Shown: piece by piece, positions 18,037 to 27,041 of the stretch
How the letters are laid out: every line of letters starts with the position of its first letter
How positions within the stretch are numbered: the stretch's first letter is position 1
From: a virus
IMG/VR virus record: IMGVR_UViG_3300042543_000175
Span: 1 to 56,545 of that record
Length of the DNA stretch: 56,545 bases
Reading direction: 5' to 3' (one strand)
Translations under genes and position numbers: made by a program
The notes under the pieces: model-generated
Told to the model about the DNA's origin: nothing
Databases searched by the model: none
The model's input: the letters and a program-made list of their open reading frames with translations, nothing else

Positions 18037-18230
18037 TTGCAGACTCGGCGTCCAATGTCCCAATTCCTAGAAATCCGTTCCACCTCGGACTCCGATGGTG
18101 ACGGCAGTCTTTCCCCCATCGCTCCGCTTGACTTTGGTGAAGAATCGGATGGAACTGAATAAACGGACAAGGAAACTTCTGCGATCTTCTTTGGGAGGGA
18201 CGGAGACGAGTATTGCTTTGAGGACTTCAT
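18030..18230 (-). CDS. Small Ser-rich hypothetical protein in lysis cassette
   Basis: 66 aa, Ser/Pro-rich, no membrane segment, ending 7 nt into the endolysin gene. It starts 12 nt after the holin-like gene without a clear ribosome site. Operon position is the main support; the composition is unusual and it might not be translated. Confidence 0.45.
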   Translation of the reverse strand: MKSSKQYSSPSLPKKIAEVSLSVYSVPSDSSPKSSGAMGERLPSPSESEVERISRNWDIGRRVCKW

Positions 18231-18242
18231 GGGAAAGAGGCT

Positions 18243-18599
18243 TCACAGACGTTTCTTGCGGCTACAGGCGGGCTTGCGGGCTTTCATAGCCTTGGGAACC
18301 TCAATGGCCCGACGAACCTCTGTATAGGTCACGGGGCCAGCAACTCCGTCTACATCGGTATTAACCAAGGCTTGGATCTTCTTAACCCCCCTGACGTTAA
18401 TCTCGTTAGTAACGTAATTAACAATGGAGAGAATAAGGGCAACAATAAATCCTGTGAGGCTGACTTGATCAACAGACTCAGCCAACTTGGGATCAATCAT
18501 GGCGAGCTTAGAAACAACCGCCGCCACAGCCATGGCGATAAGCGGAGTGATGATGCCTCCAGATTTAGAGACTAGGAATGCTAGGATTTTATCTTTCAT
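18243..18599 (-). CDS. Holin-like membrane protein
   Basis: 118 aa. Two hydrophobic segments (about residues 14-33, IITPLIAMAVAAVVSKLAM, and 46-62, LTGFIVALILSIVNYV) separated by an acidic turn, then a basic cytoplasmic tail ending CSRKKRL. Position directly upstream of the endolysin and the two-segment topology support a holin or membrane partner in lysis. Another holin-type protein follows at 18604. Confidence 0.7.
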   Translation of the reverse strand: MKDKILAFLVSKSGGIITPLIAMAVAAVVSKLAMIDPKLAESVDQVSLTGFIVALILSIVNYVTNEINVRGVKKIQALVNTDVDGVAGPVTYTEVRRAIEVPKAMKARKPACSRKKRL

Positions 18600-18603
18600 T
18601 TGA

Positions 18604-18888
18604 TTATTCTTCCACCTTCACGCGCTGAACTGCCGATTCAATCGTAAAACGAATTAAGGACTCGGAAGCATCGATGCCGTTACGAAGAGCCGCTTGGGTA
18701 AGCTTTTTAACAGCAGCCTCGCGTTTTTGCGACCCAGTTTTGCTAGAGTCAGCCAACTCGCGGACGATGTCCAATGCGAGAGGCAGGAGGGATGCGGCGG
18801 CATCCACGAAGAGTTCACGAAGGATGGGAGCATAGAAACTCCAGATTTTGGCGGGAACCCCGAATAGATAAGTGAAGAATGATTTCAT
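18604..18888 (-). CDS. Phage holin, superfamily 6 (LLH)-like
   Basis: 94 aa. An N-terminal hydrophobic region (FFTYLFGVPAKIWSFYAPI) and an amphipathic segment precede GSQKREAAVKKLTQAALRN and IRFTIESAVQRVK, the QKRExAVKxL...IExAV pattern of LLH-type holins. It would form or regulate the inner-membrane lesion. Lies 4 nt upstream of the next membrane protein gene. Confidence 0.65.
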   Translation of the reverse strand: MKSFFTYLFGVPAKIWSFYAPILRELFVDAAASLLPLALDIVRELADSSKTGSQKREAAVKKLTQAALRNGIDASESLIRFTIESAVQRVKVEE

Positions 18889-18904
18889 AGGTTTTAAAGC
18901 TAGA

Positions 18905-19189
18905 CTAGAATCCTTTGGATTTCAAGTAATCTTCGATTCTTTTTGTGCGCTCGTCAATGCGGGCTAGGGTCTCAGATCTCTCTTGGTTTTCCTTATTAAT
19001 CATTTCAATCCGCGCATCCTGTTTAGCATCATTAGCTTGGATAGACCGCATTTGTTCTGGCAAGACAACCCATCCATTGAGCGCCGAAAATAAAGTAACC
19101 ATCAAAGCAACCCCAGCAATCAACTCACTCATCGTAAGCTTTACTCCGCGCTCCAGACCTCTGCGTCTTGGTATTTCTTCGATACTCAT
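18905..19189 (-). CDS. Membrane-anchored coiled-coil lysis accessory protein
   Basis: 94 aa from ATG 19189, which overlaps the upstream TGA (ATGA). One hydrophobic segment (MSELIAGVALMVTLFSALNG, about residues 20-42) is followed by a charged coiled coil (IQANDAKQDARIEMINKENQ and onward). Anchor-then-coil topology is shared by XhlA-type accessory proteins and inner-membrane spanins. Placement in the lysis cassette supports a lysis role. Confidence 0.7.
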   Translation of the reverse strand: MSIEEIPRRRGLERGVKLTMSELIAGVALMVTLFSALNGWVVLPEQMRSIQANDAKQDARIEMINKENQERSETLARIDERTKRIEDYLKSKGF

Positions 19190-19878
19190 AGTGAAGTAAT
19201 AATTGCAGCAACTTGGTAACGCCAAGGCCAGTTGATGTAGGTGGCTAGGTTGGCGGAATTGCCTGTGTCTCCGCGATAGGCTGCTGCGATATGGCCCAGA
19301 GCCTGCTTCTCGCTCCAGTCGATAGTGCCAAGGCTCGACCCCGAAACAGCATTATAAATATCTTTCCAAGCGTATTGTTTCGGTAGTCCAATATAAGCCG
19401 CTTCATCTTTCGGTGCGCCTGCGGCTACGGCAATCTTGGCCCAGAGGTAGCGTTCTGGGAGGGTGACGTAATTGGCAATTGGATTGGTTGCGGGGATTTC
19501 GGTGACTGTGGGGGCTGGCCCAGTCCCCACATCAGATGGCTCCCATGTTTCAACTAACCAAGGAAATTCAACATCTTCAGTCGATTCATAATAGGTATCG
19601 CTAGCAGAGTCGTTTATTCTCCAGAGTTCAGTTGTCCAATATATTGAAGAATCTGTTACACTGTTTGCAGCGTCAACCAAATTATAGTAAGGCTTCCCAT
19701 TTTCCTCACCACGCGCAGTGTAAGTGCCATTAGCCTCATCAGACCCCGCCCCAGAAACCAAAACACTAGATGGCCCAGCTACTTCTTCTTTTTCTCCTAC
19801 CAGCCATTGGGAAAGCATCATCCTTCGGGGCAGATCCGCCGCCGAAGCAAAAGTAGCATTTAAAGTTGGAAGGGCCAT
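19186..19878 (-). CDS. Hypothetical virion protein
   Basis: 230 aa. The N-terminal half carries beta-strand motifs (EANGTYTARGEENGKPYYNL, SIYWTTELWRI) of a small carbohydrate-binding or virion beta domain; the C-terminal half is helical with repeated Leu-Pro-Glu/Lys-x-Tyr-x-W units (TLPERYLWAKI, GLPKQYAWKDI, NWPWRYQVAAI). These three similar units suggest an internal repeat. Located between capsid and lysis genes; probably structural. Confidence 0.7.
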   Translation of the reverse strand: MALPTLNATFASAADLPRRMMLSQWLVGEKEEVAGPSSVLVSGAGSDEANGTYTARGEENGKPYYNLVDAANSVTDSSIYWTTELWRINDSASDTYYESTEDVEFPWLVETWEPSDVGTGPAPTVTEIPATNPIANYVTLPERYLWAKIAVAAGAPKDEAAYIGLPKQYAWKDIYNAVSGSSLGTIDWSEKQALGHIAAAYRGDTGNSANLATYINWPWRYQVAAIITSL

Positions 19879-19899
19879 AGTCTATGGAACCCTTACAGC

Positions 19900-20145
19900 T
19901 TAAGCCATGCCCATGATTCGCTCACCCATGCCAGCCATAGGGGACACGCCAGCTTCCATTTCGTCAGCAGCCTCGTCCTCCATCTCGTCTTCGTCTTCGG
20001 CCTCTTCAGCCGCAATCTCGACGCCAGCCAACATAGTGGGAACCAGCGAATCTCCGTCAACACGGAAGGTCACAAGCTCTTCAAAGGTGTCGCCATCAGC
20101 AACATCTTCAGGCAAGGTATAATCGGTCGGTATAGTTAATTTCAT
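19900..20145 (-). CDS. Small acidic protein downstream of major capsid gene
   Basis: 81 aa with a beta-strand N-terminus (KLTIPTDYTLPEDV) and an Asp/Glu-rich tail (EEAEDEDEMEDEAADEMEAG). An upstream GAGGAGAG lies about 10 nt before the ATG. Acidic small proteins directly after a capsid gene are often decoration or assembly factors; this is inference. Confidence 0.65.
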   Translation of the reverse strand: MKLTIPTDYTLPEDVADGDTFEELVTFRVDGDSLVPTMLAGVEIAAEEAEDEDEMEDEAADEMEAGVSPMAGMGERIMGMA

Positions 20146-20168
20146 AATAGTTATTCTCTCCTCATAGA

Positions 20169-20198
20169 GCTTGCCTTAGATTTTACTCCAAGGCAAGC
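20169..20198 (-). promoter_or_regulatory. Intercistronic hairpin after the capsid gene
   Basis: GCTTGCCTT pairs with AAGGCAAGC (perfect 9 bp, 12-nt loop) 24 nt after the capsid stop codon. No T-run follows on either strand. It is better read as an attenuator or RNA-stability hairpin lowering downstream expression than as a full terminator. Confidence 0.55.
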
Positions 20199-20221
20199 CT
20201 TGATGAATAGAGACTAACTAA

Positions 20222-21454
20222 TTACGCGAGGTAGCCGTAGCCTGCGCCAGACGGGCAAGCGACGAGGTCGCCAGCCAGATTGCAGCGCAAGTGAAGCAGA
20301 TAATATCCAAACTCAGGGAAGATCTGTTTCGCCGCACAGGCCATCTTTGCCCGCCAGTAACCGCTGTTTTTGTCAGGGTTGCAATTCTTGTCGTACTCGT
20401 TGATCCAGCGGAAGTCTCCGCGATAGTTCTGAGCATCATAGACAAGCTTGCCAACCTTGAGGTTCGGGTTCGGGACGAGCCACTCAACGGCCTTCGGATG
20501 GAAGATAACCGTGGAGGTATACTTCGCAGCCTTGTAGGCGGGGTTGATGATATACTTCGTTCCCTTGACCGCGCCAGAGGCAGCGATATACGGGGCAACT
20601 TCGGTATAACCACCAGCACCGTCATCGTTGAAACGTTTCGGGAACGGGCGGCTATGGAAGACGAATCCACCGTAAGCCTTCTTGGGCAGGAGCGAGGAGC
20701 CGTTGGCACCAAGCAGATCGTTAACGCGATCACTGTAACGGATATCCTGACGGACATCTTCGTTGAGCTTGATCAGGTTCTCAATCGTGGCGCGTTCGGC
20801 AAACACGTTGAACACAGGCGAACCGTCATCAGTCACCGCATCACCGTCATCACCAGCGTTGTTCTGGTAGAGGCGGTCATAGAGTTCGCGAAGGACACCA
20901 ACCGTGAGGACGGAGGTAGGATTCGGCAGGGAGCCAAAGGTGGAACCAGCGGTCTCAGCGAGGCCAGCCTCGACAGAGATCTTGGTCACCGTGGCATAGT
21001 AATCGTCATCATAACGCTTGATCCACTCAACGTTGACGTTGTCGGCCAAGATTTTGATGTAGTTGTTGACATCGTCAATCGGGAAAGCCGAAGTGCGAAC
21101 GTCTTCCAAGCAGATCCAATCCGACTCAATCGCCTGATGGCGGAGCGAAAAGGTCTTCTGATCGAAGGCGTAGCCGACTTTCTTGACGGGAGCCAAGCAG
21201 GAGTTGTCCTGACCAGACTCACCCGTCACACCGATTTCCTCCCAGCCGCTGCCTGTGGCAACCGTGCGCTGGGCGATGGTGTTGGTGATGGTTTTCCCCA
21301 TGTTGTCGGGGAATGCGGACTGCGTAACAAAACGCAGATAAGGGTCTTTATACAGACCCAAGCGATGGGTGCCAAGGGCAATACGTCCAGTCTCTCTCTG
21401 GAAATTGTCATTGATACTTTCGCATGTAACGGAAGCAGCATTTGGTGCTGACAT
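20222..21454 (-). CDS. Major capsid protein
   Basis: 410 aa. Order (portal, scaffold-like, this gene), length and composition identify it as the coat protein. Features include an N-terminal helix region, TQSAFPDNMGKTITNTIAQR, and an extended beta C-terminus (VIFHPKAVEWLVPNPNLKVG; GDFRWINEYDKNCN). GC-rich third positions unlike its neighbours indicate selection for high expression; this bias also leaves an open antisense frame. It has its own promoter and a ~165-nt leader. An HK97-like fold is expected from the family context, not demonstrated here. Confidence 0.85.
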   Translation of the reverse strand: MSAPNAASVTCESINDNFQRETGRIALGTHRLGLYKDPYLRFVTQSAFPDNMGKTITNTIAQRTVATGSGWEEIGVTGESGQDNSCLAPVKKVGYAFDQKTFSLRHQAIESDWICLEDVRTSAFPIDDVNNYIKILADNVNVEWIKRYDDDYYATVTKISVEAGLAETAGSTFGSLPNPTSVLTVGVLRELYDRLYQNNAGDDGDAVTDDGSPVFNVFAERATIENLIKLNEDVRQDIRYSDRVNDLLGANGSSLLPKKAYGGFVFHSRPFPKRFNDDGAGGYTEVAPYIAASGAVKGTKYIINPAYKAAKYTSTVIFHPKAVEWLVPNPNLKVGKLVYDAQNYRGDFRWINEYDKNCNPDKNSGYWRAKMACAAKQIFPEFGYYLLHLRCNLAGDLVACPSGAGYGYLA

Positions 21455-21627
21455 AGTTTTAGTTTCTTTCTATTTAGTTTAAGGGTTAGGTTTGATTTCA
21501 GGGCATAGAATGCCCATCTATCGGTTGAGTTTCTGGGCCGCGACCAGAGATTTACGGCTACAAATTTTGAAGGCGCTAACCCGCCAGCGAGGTGTCTGCG
21601 ACCAACTCAGACTTCAGTCTTGGGTGC

Positions 21628-21656
21628 AAGCTATTACATTTGCACAAATTTGTCAA
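21628..21656 (-). promoter_or_regulatory. Probable promoter for the major capsid gene
   Basis: TTGACA (21656-21651), 17-nt spacer, TAGCTT (21633-21628) on the minus strand in the 212-nt gap before the capsid gene. The leader contains GGGCAT-TCT-ATGCCC, a 6-bp hairpin about 45 nt before the start codon, and two copies of TGGTCGC. Confidence 0.55.
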
Positions 21657-21666
21657 TAGCAGAATT

Positions 21667-22986
21667 TTAGCGCCGACCAAGAATCGTCTTGCCAAAGTTC
21701 ATCAGACTATCAACATCTTCATCATCGTCGCTAACATCAGTCTCGGTGGCCTTGCCCAAGCTGGGGGTGGCCCCGACTAGACCTTCTAGCTGGGTTTGGA
21801 GTTCTTTGATCTTAGCATCTTTTTCGGCGCTTAATTTTTCGGTCTGGGCCGTATAGTGATTAATGGCGCTCTCAAGGAAGGGGACTACTGCTGCCCGTGC
21901 GAGGATGGCACTGCGGTCTTCGACGCTCAAACGATCCAGATTGGTCTCGGCAGCATTCTTCTTGGCTGCGCGGATGTGGCTATTCCAATCATCCTGCCCG
22001 TCGATTTCTTGGAGGAAGCTGTAGCGGTCTTCCAGATTTGTCCATGTCTTGGCTGTAAAGGCTTTCTGGAGGCGGAGGTCATTCTCAATAAACTCCTGCT
22101 CGGATTGGGCCTTACGAGCATTTTCGGCCTCTGCGAGGGATTCCGCCTCTTTCTGGAACCGCTCATGGTATTGGGCCAACTCATGGTATTTATCGGCCAT
22201 CTTGACGATGGACAACTGCTCCATGCGCTTGAAGTCCGCCGTCAGGTCTTCCAGAGAGTCGATACGCTTGCGGGCATCTGGCTCTGTTAGGGCTTGCCAA
22301 AGTTTGGAGAAGTCGGCGTCATTGGCTTCTGCAATAGCCTTCAAATCACCTTGGAGGCCACTCAGGGGCTTTTTAATTGTTTCGACGTATTCGGGGCTTC
22401 TTTCAAAGTTTGCGGTCTTTAGCTCGCGATTAAGCTCTGCCATGCGAGTTTTGTAAGCCTCAAGCTCTTCTTGGAGGGTCTTGACCGTTTCCCCTTCATA
22501 CTTACCAACCTTCTCTTTGGTGGCTTCCAGTTCGGCCTTCAGGCGATCCCGCTCTTCGCGGGCTTTTTTCATTTCACCTTTGATCTCTTTCCAACTTGAG
22601 ATTCCTTTCTCGGAATCATCTCCTTCAGGTTTATCGGAAACAGGCTTGTCGGAGAAGTGGGGATTGATCGGAAGATCATCCTCTGAAGTGTTCTCATTTG
22701 ATTTCTCTTCGGTCTTCTCGGAAGAGACTTCTTTGGTAATATCTGCAACCTTTTTCTCTACCTCTTCCTTGGTGGACTTGGATTTGGTTTCCGCCTTAAC
22801 GGGAGTTTTTTTCTCCGCTTTGGGAGTTTCCTCTTTTGGGGTTTCGGCTGCGGGTTGCTCTTGCTCTTGTGTTTCGGGCGTTTCATTGGGTTGAGCTTCT
22901 GGGGCTGGTTCGACATTAGCCGTTCCAAAAACAGTTCCTGCAAAGTCCGCATCACCCGTAAGGGCAGAGTTGAGTATATTAGCCAT
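21667..22986 (-). CDS. Scaffolding-like protein
   Basis: 439 aa, highly charged. Residues about 25-130 are a Glu/Lys/Pro/Thr-rich disordered tail. Residues about 135-200 (EIKGEMKKAREERDRLKAEL) and 265-320 are predicted coiled coils, and the acidic C-terminus ends DSLMNFGKTILGRR. Position immediately upstream of the capsid gene, helical charged composition and a basic C-terminal tip are typical of phage scaffolds, which guide procapsid assembly and leave before packaging. Confidence 0.8.
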   Translation of the reverse strand: MANILNSALTGDADFAGTVFGTANVEPAPEAQPNETPETQEQEQPAAETPKEETPKAEKKTPVKAETKSKSTKEEVEKKVADITKEVSSEKTEEKSNENTSEDDLPINPHFSDKPVSDKPEGDDSEKGISSWKEIKGEMKKAREERDRLKAELEATKEKVGKYEGETVKTLQEELEAYKTRMAELNRELKTANFERSPEYVETIKKPLSGLQGDLKAIAEANDADFSKLWQALTEPDARKRIDSLEDLTADFKRMEQLSIVKMADKYHELAQYHERFQKEAESLAEAENARKAQSEQEFIENDLRLQKAFTAKTWTNLEDRYSFLQEIDGQDDWNSHIRAAKKNAAETNLDRLSVEDRSAILARAAVVPFLESAINHYTAQTEKLSAEKDAKIKELQTQLEGLVGATPSLGKATETDVSDDDEDVDSLMNFGKTILGRR

Positions 22987-22994
22987 AAGTTATA

Positions 22995-23282
22995 TTAGTT
23001 AGTTTCTTCTGAAGTTATATGAGAGAAGGGTTCTGGCAAGTCAAATTTAGGTTTATTTACCTGTCCATAACCCAAAGTTTCAATGAGATCCATAACCTCT
23101 TGACTGCCCTCATAAAAACCCGCGCTCTTAATAAACACGGGCGACAGATCGAACCCTTGGGCCACGGGACTGCTACTCCGTTTCGGTCGAACCCGTTTGG
23201 AGATAAATTTAAGCCCCTTCTGCATATGGGGCATCGCCCATGTCTTAGCCCACTCGCGGGCATCTTGATCTGTCCAATCCAT
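22995..23282 (-). CDS. Small hypothetical protein between portal and scaffold
   Basis: 95 aa. WTDQDAREWAKTWAMPHMQK is an amphipathic helix; a basic stretch RVRPKRSSS and a C-terminal acidic tail follow. The gene ends 8 nt before the scaffold-like gene. Not recognised; head-assembly context. Confidence 0.65.
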   Translation of the reverse strand: MDWTDQDAREWAKTWAMPHMQKGLKFISKRVRPKRSSSPVAQGFDLSPVFIKSAGFYEGSQEVMDLIETLGYGQVNKPKFDLPEPFSHITSEETN

Positions 23283-23327
23283 TAAGAAAATAGCTACACC
23301 TTATTGGTGGTGCTGTTTATAGAAAAT

Positions 23328-23669
23328 CTATTTCTTGCTTTTCTTTTTCCACTCTTCGTATTGACGGCGATTATCGCGGGCTTTTTCGGCACTTTCGCGA
23401 CCAATGCTTCCGCTCTTTGCGGGAGCCTTAACTTTGCCAAAATTAGGAGAAGACATCATGCCTTCAATTCTTTTACGGCTTTCTTCGGGTGTGCGAGAAT
23501 AAGTTGTCTCTCGTTTTGGATAGCTCATTGCGCGAGCCTCGTTTCTGGCGTCTGTTTTTACTTTATTGATAGCCATACTGCCAAGTCTAGCAGCGGCAAC
23601 TCCTGCGGGGCCAAGAGCCATGGTTGCTCCCTTAATCCAATCATCCCAAGGTTTTTTCTTTTCGGCCAT
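23328..23669 (-). CDS. Small basic hypothetical protein in head module
   Basis: 113 aa with a short Ala/Gly hydrophobic stretch (ATMALGPAGVAAARLG, residues 15-30) and a strongly basic, Arg/Lys/Glu-rich remainder. No clear ribosome site. The hydrophobic patch is too short and helix-breaking to be a convincing membrane anchor. Probably a minor head component. Confidence 0.65.
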   Translation of the reverse strand: MAEKKKPWDDWIKGATMALGPAGVAAARLGSMAINKVKTDARNEARAMSYPKRETTYSRTPEESRKRIEGMMSSPNFGKVKAPAKSGSIGRESAEKARDNRRQYEEWKKKSKK

Positions 23670-23711
23670 AATCGTGTATATTATCTATTGTTTAGTTTTT
23701 GTCTAGTAAAA

Positions 23712-25988
23712 TTATGCCTGTGCCGCCATAGGGGGTCGGCCTGCGGGTTTGGCGGTTTTCTCCAGAATAGAACTGCGGGTCTTGAGGTCATTGAGAGCCA
23801 TCTGCTGACGGATTGTCTCCATCTTCTGTTGATGTGTCTCTTGGTTCATCATCCGCTTTTCCTGCATTTCGGCCAACTTTAGTTGCGCTTTTTGCATTTC
23901 CATCTCCATCTTAGGATCGATTTGCCCCTGCGACTGCTCTCCAGCTTGAATGGCCTGTTCTTGCGCTTGGCTTTGTTGGGCCATCATGCGGTTGATTACT
24001 TGTTGTTCTAGCTCATCAATGTAAGCCGTAAGATTCTGGAGTTGGCGCTTGAGTTCGCGAACCTCCTGCGCCCTAAAGCTGTTATTAGAAAACAAGACAA
24101 GATGTTCTGTAACGTGGTCGGCGGCAGGACGAAGAATTTGCATTGCTTGCTCATCGGCCATCTGTTGCTGACGATGAGCTTCAATAATCTCGGCAATCAT
24201 CGGGATGTGAGCCTCAATATGAACAGCATGGTTTTGACTGTCGTGAACCATCTGCTGGATACCTTGACGAAGATTTCCGTTTTCCAGATTGGCAATATCG
24301 TAATCGATGGTACGGCGCGGGCCTTTATCGGAGACAAAGAGATTAACTTTTTGCCAACCCACACCAGAGATGCCAGCGATGACAGAACGAAGAGTGTTTT
24401 CTTTGCCCTTCTCATCCATCAAGGAATAAAGCTCCATGAGTTGCTTGGATGCCATTTCGGTCATTACGGGACTTCCATCACCCATGGCGCGGAAGGCTGT
24501 GACTTTAAGAAACTGGCGCATACGCTCGACACTCACGCCCCTGCGGGCGCAACGCCTGCGAAACTCAAGAGCAAGCTGTCCTCCCTTATCATTGGCGGTT
24601 AGAAGCGGATTTACAGCCCTGCGGTATTGCTCGGTCAAAAGCTTGTTATACGGGGTGTAAAAGAGTTCCAGTGCTGCGGCGTTCAGTGTGGATTCTTGGC
24701 GAGCCTGTTGAACAACCTCTGTAGCAGAACGGGCCTGACCATCTGATCCTGTTTGGCGTGAGCGGTAACTACCTGTGTTATTTTGCAACACTTGGCTCAT
24801 CAGGTTGTAAACAGGAAGACCTTGAGTGGCAATCGAAGGAGGTTGAAGTTGAATCGGGGTTAGTCCGCTTGGTATGAACGTATAAGGCCCGACTTCGATA
24901 TACTGGAAGTCTTGGATTGCTTCGGCGTCACCCTGCAATTGTATGAGTCCTGCTGTGATGGCAGCTTGTGCTGATTGACAAAGAACGCGATTGGAAATCT
25001 GGATCTGGTTGTAAATCTTTTGTTTGAGTCCGCGAATTGTGTGGAAGGTTCCTTGTCCCACTCCATAGGTGAAGATAACGAAGCACTGATTCACGTTTCC
25101 ATAACGGCTGTAACGCTCATAGAGAAAATCCGAAGAATCGCGGGAACCGATAAGTTGAGTGAACTTGCCATCAAATTCGCGGTTGTAGCCGTAGATTAGT
25201 TGGGCGCGGTGGTAGGCTGACTCACCAGCATAAAGGTCATTCTCTTTAATTTCGCGCTCAAAGTCTTCCCAGTGGGCAGTGTAGTTCTTCCATTGATCGC
25301 GCTTGGTAGAAGCTTTCCAAATAGCTTGTTTAACCGAATTAAGATTCCAGCCCAGTTCTTTTGCGGCTTTAGGATTGCGGATATAACGATAAAGTTCGCT
25401 TACGCTCATGGAGCGTTGGACGATAGCCACTTCGATAGACTCATCTGATACTTTTGTATCACGGGCTACTTTGAAGTCTTTGAGACCGCAAGGCTCCCAG
25501 AAGATAGAACGTTCGTCTGGCCACATAGCTACTCCGACCCCGTCACCCACAAACTCGCGGGAAAGAAGTTGCATGTTGTAGGCATGATCACTCCACTCTT
25601 TAAGCATCCAGTCAAACTCTTCAGAGATAATTTCGGAATCTTCATTGGAGTCCCCTTGATAGGAGTCCATAACGACATTAGCAATGCGAGGAACCCCGTT
25701 CTGGAGTTCAATATATGGGGCCAAAGCCGCTTCCATGATGGCATTAGCTTCCCCGAAGTTGGCGTTGACCACATGGGTCAGTCCTTTGGATTTTAATTCT
25801 TCGGCATCGTAGGGGGCTTCTCCATTGACTAGGGCTTGCGCCCGCGCCCGAAGATATGCCGCATCCTCATCTTGTTCGATATACTTGTCTGCAATAGAGA
25901 CAAGGCTATCAGATGATTTGATGCGTTTTTTCGGGGGACTACCACTTTCTGGTAGATTTTCCAATTCTGCGTTGCCGTTAGAAGCCAT
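23712..25988 (-). CDS. Portal protein
   Basis: 758 aa, within the range of P22-like portals. The N-terminal region is charged; the central part contains the portal-type helices and strands (FGEANAIMEAALAPYIELQN, GVGVAMWPDER, FYTPYNKLLTEQYRR-like helix). The last ~130 residues are a Gln/Met/Glu-rich coiled coil (MEMEMQKAQLKLAEMQEKRM) like the barrel of P22 gp1. It forms the dodecameric DNA entry channel and docks the terminase and tail. The downstream genes are head genes in standard order. Confidence 0.85.
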   Translation of the reverse strand: MASNGNAELENLPESGSPPKKRIKSSDSLVSIADKYIEQDEDAAYLRARAQALVNGEAPYDAEELKSKGLTHVVNANFGEANAIMEAALAPYIELQNGVPRIANVVMDSYQGDSNEDSEIISEEFDWMLKEWSDHAYNMQLLSREFVGDGVGVAMWPDERSIFWEPCGLKDFKVARDTKVSDESIEVAIVQRSMSVSELYRYIRNPKAAKELGWNLNSVKQAIWKASTKRDQWKNYTAHWEDFEREIKENDLYAGESAYHRAQLIYGYNREFDGKFTQLIGSRDSSDFLYERYSRYGNVNQCFVIFTYGVGQGTFHTIRGLKQKIYNQIQISNRVLCQSAQAAITAGLIQLQGDAEAIQDFQYIEVGPYTFIPSGLTPIQLQPPSIATQGLPVYNLMSQVLQNNTGSYRSRQTGSDGQARSATEVVQQARQESTLNAAALELFYTPYNKLLTEQYRRAVNPLLTANDKGGQLALEFRRRCARRGVSVERMRQFLKVTAFRAMGDGSPVMTEMASKQLMELYSLMDEKGKENTLRSVIAGISGVGWQKVNLFVSDKGPRRTIDYDIANLENGNLRQGIQQMVHDSQNHAVHIEAHIPMIAEIIEAHRQQQMADEQAMQILRPAADHVTEHLVLFSNNSFRAQEVRELKRQLQNLTAYIDELEQQVINRMMAQQSQAQEQAIQAGEQSQGQIDPKMEMEMQKAQLKLAEMQEKRMMNQETHQQKMETIRQQMALNDLKTRSSILEKTAKPAGRPPMAAQA

Positions 25989-26015
25989 TGAATTAAAGAG
26001 TTTAGGTTATTATGT

Positions 26016-27041
26016 CTACTGTGTCCAGCCAGTTATGATCCCGTTGGATATGGTCACGGAGTTCGTGGTGTAGTTAGTTCCGTTGTAGGAGACAAAAGTG
26101 CGGTTGGTGGTGATGCCACCGCCGAGGCCGAGGTTGGTTCTGGTTGTATCGGCGTTTGTCGTGGCGTTGAAGCTGATTGCGCCGTCGATTCTGGTATTTC
26201 CTCCGAGTTGAACTCGCTGTGCTGCTGATGATGAAAACGCTCCTCCGATGATCACGCCATTAGTAACAGCCTGTAAGATATGATAAGACGGTGAATGGTT
26301 TCCGTATATTTCAAACTTGTTCTGTTTTGCATAAAAGATAGTGCTGTTGGCAGAGTTAACAAATTGAAGTTCTGCATAACTACCACCGTTTGTTGCCATG
26401 TTTGCAATAACCGCTGTGCCGCCTGCGCCAGCATTATTGAATTCTACCTTTAATGCGCTTGCCGCATTCCAACCTAGATTGGTTACACCTATGGTCAACG
26501 GGTAAACTGAATACCCCCAACCAAGAGCCGAGTTTGTCTGACTGCCAACAAACATCAATGGACGGGTTCTTTGTCCAGAGATATCCGTCACATCAAAATA
26601 CATTTCCGCGACAGTTCGCGCAGGGTTATTTGTATTTTGTTCGGAATTGTATTCGTTCTCCAACACTAACGCCACTGAGCCAAAGTTGGTGTTTTTGCGT
26701 GTAAAATCATTTCCATCAGCAGTTGGCTGAATGTTTTGCCCCCACGCGCCCTGTGACCAATTGGTTTGATTGATACCAAACCACAGATTTGTCGCATGGC
26801 GACGAGAAAATGCCAACATAGATCCATCTCCAACCCCATCTGAAGTTTGCCAAAACAATGTTGGAATATTGGTGGTGTCAGATCCTTTGATCTGAATGTT
26901 TTTTAAGAACGTGAGCGTGTTCGTGCCGCTATAAACCACCTGACCGTTGGTTGTGTTATACCCCAGACTCTTGATCGTCTGGCCATAGACCCCGACTCCC
27001 AGAATCCCGAATAAAAGTGTAAGTGCTAGTTTCTTCATCAT
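26016..27041 (-). CDS. Fibre-like protein with N-terminal signal peptide
   Basis: 341 aa. The N-terminus MKKLALTLLFGILGVGVYGQ has the basic, hydrophobic and cleavage regions of a Sec signal peptide. The body is beta-rich, with an RTNLGLG motif (about residue 304) shared with the fibre at 31302, then NRTFVSYNGTNYTTN and a short C-terminal strand. Fibre-type repeats suggest receptor binding, but a signal peptide implies export from the infected cell. It lies between the portal gene and a fibre-cluster protein. An adjacent start MMK (one codon earlier) is equivalent. Confidence 0.75.
   Translation of the reverse strand: MMKKLALTLLFGILGVGVYGQTIKSLGYNTTNGQVVYSGTNTLTFLKNIQIKGSDTTNIPTLFWQTSDGVGDGSMLAFSRRHATNLWFGINQTNWSQGAWGQNIQPTADGNDFTRKNTNFGSVALVLENEYNSEQNTNNPARTVAEMYFDVTDISGQRTRPLMFVGSQTNSALGWGYSVYPLTIGVTNLGWNAASALKVEFNNAGAGGTAVIANMATNGGSYAELQFVNSANSTIFYAKQNKFEIYGNHSPSYHILQAVTNGVIIGGAFSSSAAQRVQLGGNTRIDGAISFNATTNADTTRTNLGLGGGITTNRTFVSYNGTNYTTNSVTISNGIITGWTQ

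Noticed and set aside
20291-21451. 386-codon open frame antisense to the major capsid gene
   Set aside because: It arises from the strong third-position bias of the capsid gene; it lacks its own promoter, ribosome site and recognisable domains.
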